From assembly GCF_001307275.1 (NCBI RefSeq), contig NZ_CP012831.1:930001-994000 (forward strand): a DNA stretch of 64,000 bases, given 5' to 3'. Under the pieces are notes generated by a model. It ran no database searches, had not been told where the DNA came from, and was given only the letters and a program-made list of their open reading frames with translations. Within the stretch, counting starts at the first letter, position 1; every line of letters starts with the position of its first letter. This stretch comes from Pseudomonas fluorescens. GTDB lineage: Bacteria > Pseudomonadota > Gammaproteobacteria > Pseudomonadales > Pseudomonadaceae. Below, one piece after another: positions 63,512-64,000 of the stretch. A program made the translations under genes and the position numbers.

Positions 63512-63985
63512 ATGTCAGAACCGACCTTACTGAACAAAGAAATCCGCGACTGGCTGATGGACTGCGGCCTGTTCGACCAGTTGCTGCCCGTCGACTTCGC
63601 CGCGGCGTCGGGCTATTTCAGCATCAGCGCCATCGCCGAGGGCGAAGCGATTTTCCACGAGGGCGATGCCGGCAGCTTCATGTGCATCATCCACACCGGC
63701 CAGGTGGCCGTGCAGAAAACCGGTCCCGACGGCCAACCCGTGACCATCGCCACGCTGCGCAGCGGTCGGGCCTTCGGTGAAATGGCCGTGCTCGACGGCG
63801 AACGGCGCTCGGCCAGTTGCATCGCCGCCAGCGATTGCCAGTTGCTGAACCTGGGCAAGGACTCCCTGGAAAAAATGCTCAACGACGCCCCCAAGATCGC
63901 CGCCAAGATCATCCGCGCCCTCGCCGTCTCCCTGTCCAAGCGCCTGCGCATGGCCGACGGGCAGTTGTTGTCGCAGCAGGTCTGA
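63512..63985 (+). CDS. Cyclic nucleotide-binding domain protein
   Basis: A 157-residue protein consisting essentially of one CAP/CRP-type cyclic nucleotide-binding domain. The beta-roll motif GEAIFHEGDAGSFMCIIHTG is followed by the phosphate-binding cassette FGEMAVLDGERRSASC, ending in a C-terminal helix. No DNA-binding helix-turn-helix is attached, so it is not a CRP regulator by itself. It may act by protein contacts in cAMP or cGMP sensing. The upstream ribosome-binding site is weak. The gene ends 15 bases before the end of the window. Confidence 0.85.
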   Translation: MSEPTLLNKEIRDWLMDCGLFDQLLPVDFAAASGYFSISAIAEGEAIFHEGDAGSFMCIIHTGQVAVQKTGPDGQPVTIATLRSGRAFGEMAVLDGERRSASCIAASDCQLLNLGKDSLEKMLNDAPKIAAKIIRALAVSLSKRLRMADGQLLSQQV

Positions 63986-64000
63986 CAACAACACATAAAC

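Overview
The window is chromosomal DNA of a Pseudomonas, most likely the P. fluorescens group. The GC content is high, almost all proteins are pseudomonad in character, and at least 15 gaps carry the GTGGGAGC...GCTCCCAC type of REP doublet. The 36.9-45.0 kb part resembles the P. aeruginosa PAO1 oprP/oprO - ECF sigma - FabH-like - hrpA neighbourhood (recalled from memory, not searched). No rRNA, tRNA, CRISPR array, prophage or replication origin was seen.

Layout. 0.15-5.4 kb: core genes (CvfB-like S1 protein, TorF-type porin, DUF6279 lipoprotein, DUF899 protein, small hypotheticals). 5.4-25.2 kb: a contact-dependent-inhibition-like locus, read leftward. It has an outer-membrane TpsB transporter (23488-25194), a 4448-residue TpsA/CdiA-like exoprotein (10117-23463) and a small immunity gene (9835-10104). 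Downstream of it lies a low-GC graveyard of at least three broken toxin C-termini, each followed directly by an intact immunity-like gene. The toxin fragments start at copies of an AAATAAATCTGTCCCC repeat. The same repeat bounds a REP-associated-type (IS200-like) transposase gene. This array is the most unusual part of the window.

25.4-36.8 kb: DEAD-box helicase, mechanosensitive channel, EamA transporter, azoreductase, LysR regulator, alpha/beta hydrolase, periplasmic cyclophilin, ABC exporter and a GNAT-like DUF482 protein. 36.9-50.3 kb: phosphate-selective porin with a possible Pho box, ECF sigma/anti-sigma pair, KAS III enzyme, HrpA, AceK, two EamA transporters and an LpxO-like hydroxylase. 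50.6-64 kb: CysK, a DUF748 protein, a MoxR-type ATPase with a VWA partner, an MFS transporter with the pxpABC 5-oxoprolinase genes, a DUF2937 protein, a class II glutamine amidotransferase, oligopeptidase B and a cyclic-nucleotide-binding-domain protein.

How the parts work together. TpsB should export TpsA across the outer membrane, and the variable TpsA tip would be the toxin that the adjacent immunity protein neutralises. The orphan immunity genes may keep the strain resistant to relatives that still carry the older toxins. The MFS/pxpABC genes look like one 5-oxoproline uptake and cleavage unit. The sigma and anti-sigma genes overlap and are probably co-expressed. Start codons were chosen by reading Shine-Dalgarno spacing; several differ from the longest open frame. 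All functions are from reading sequence and family knowledge; no database search was possible.
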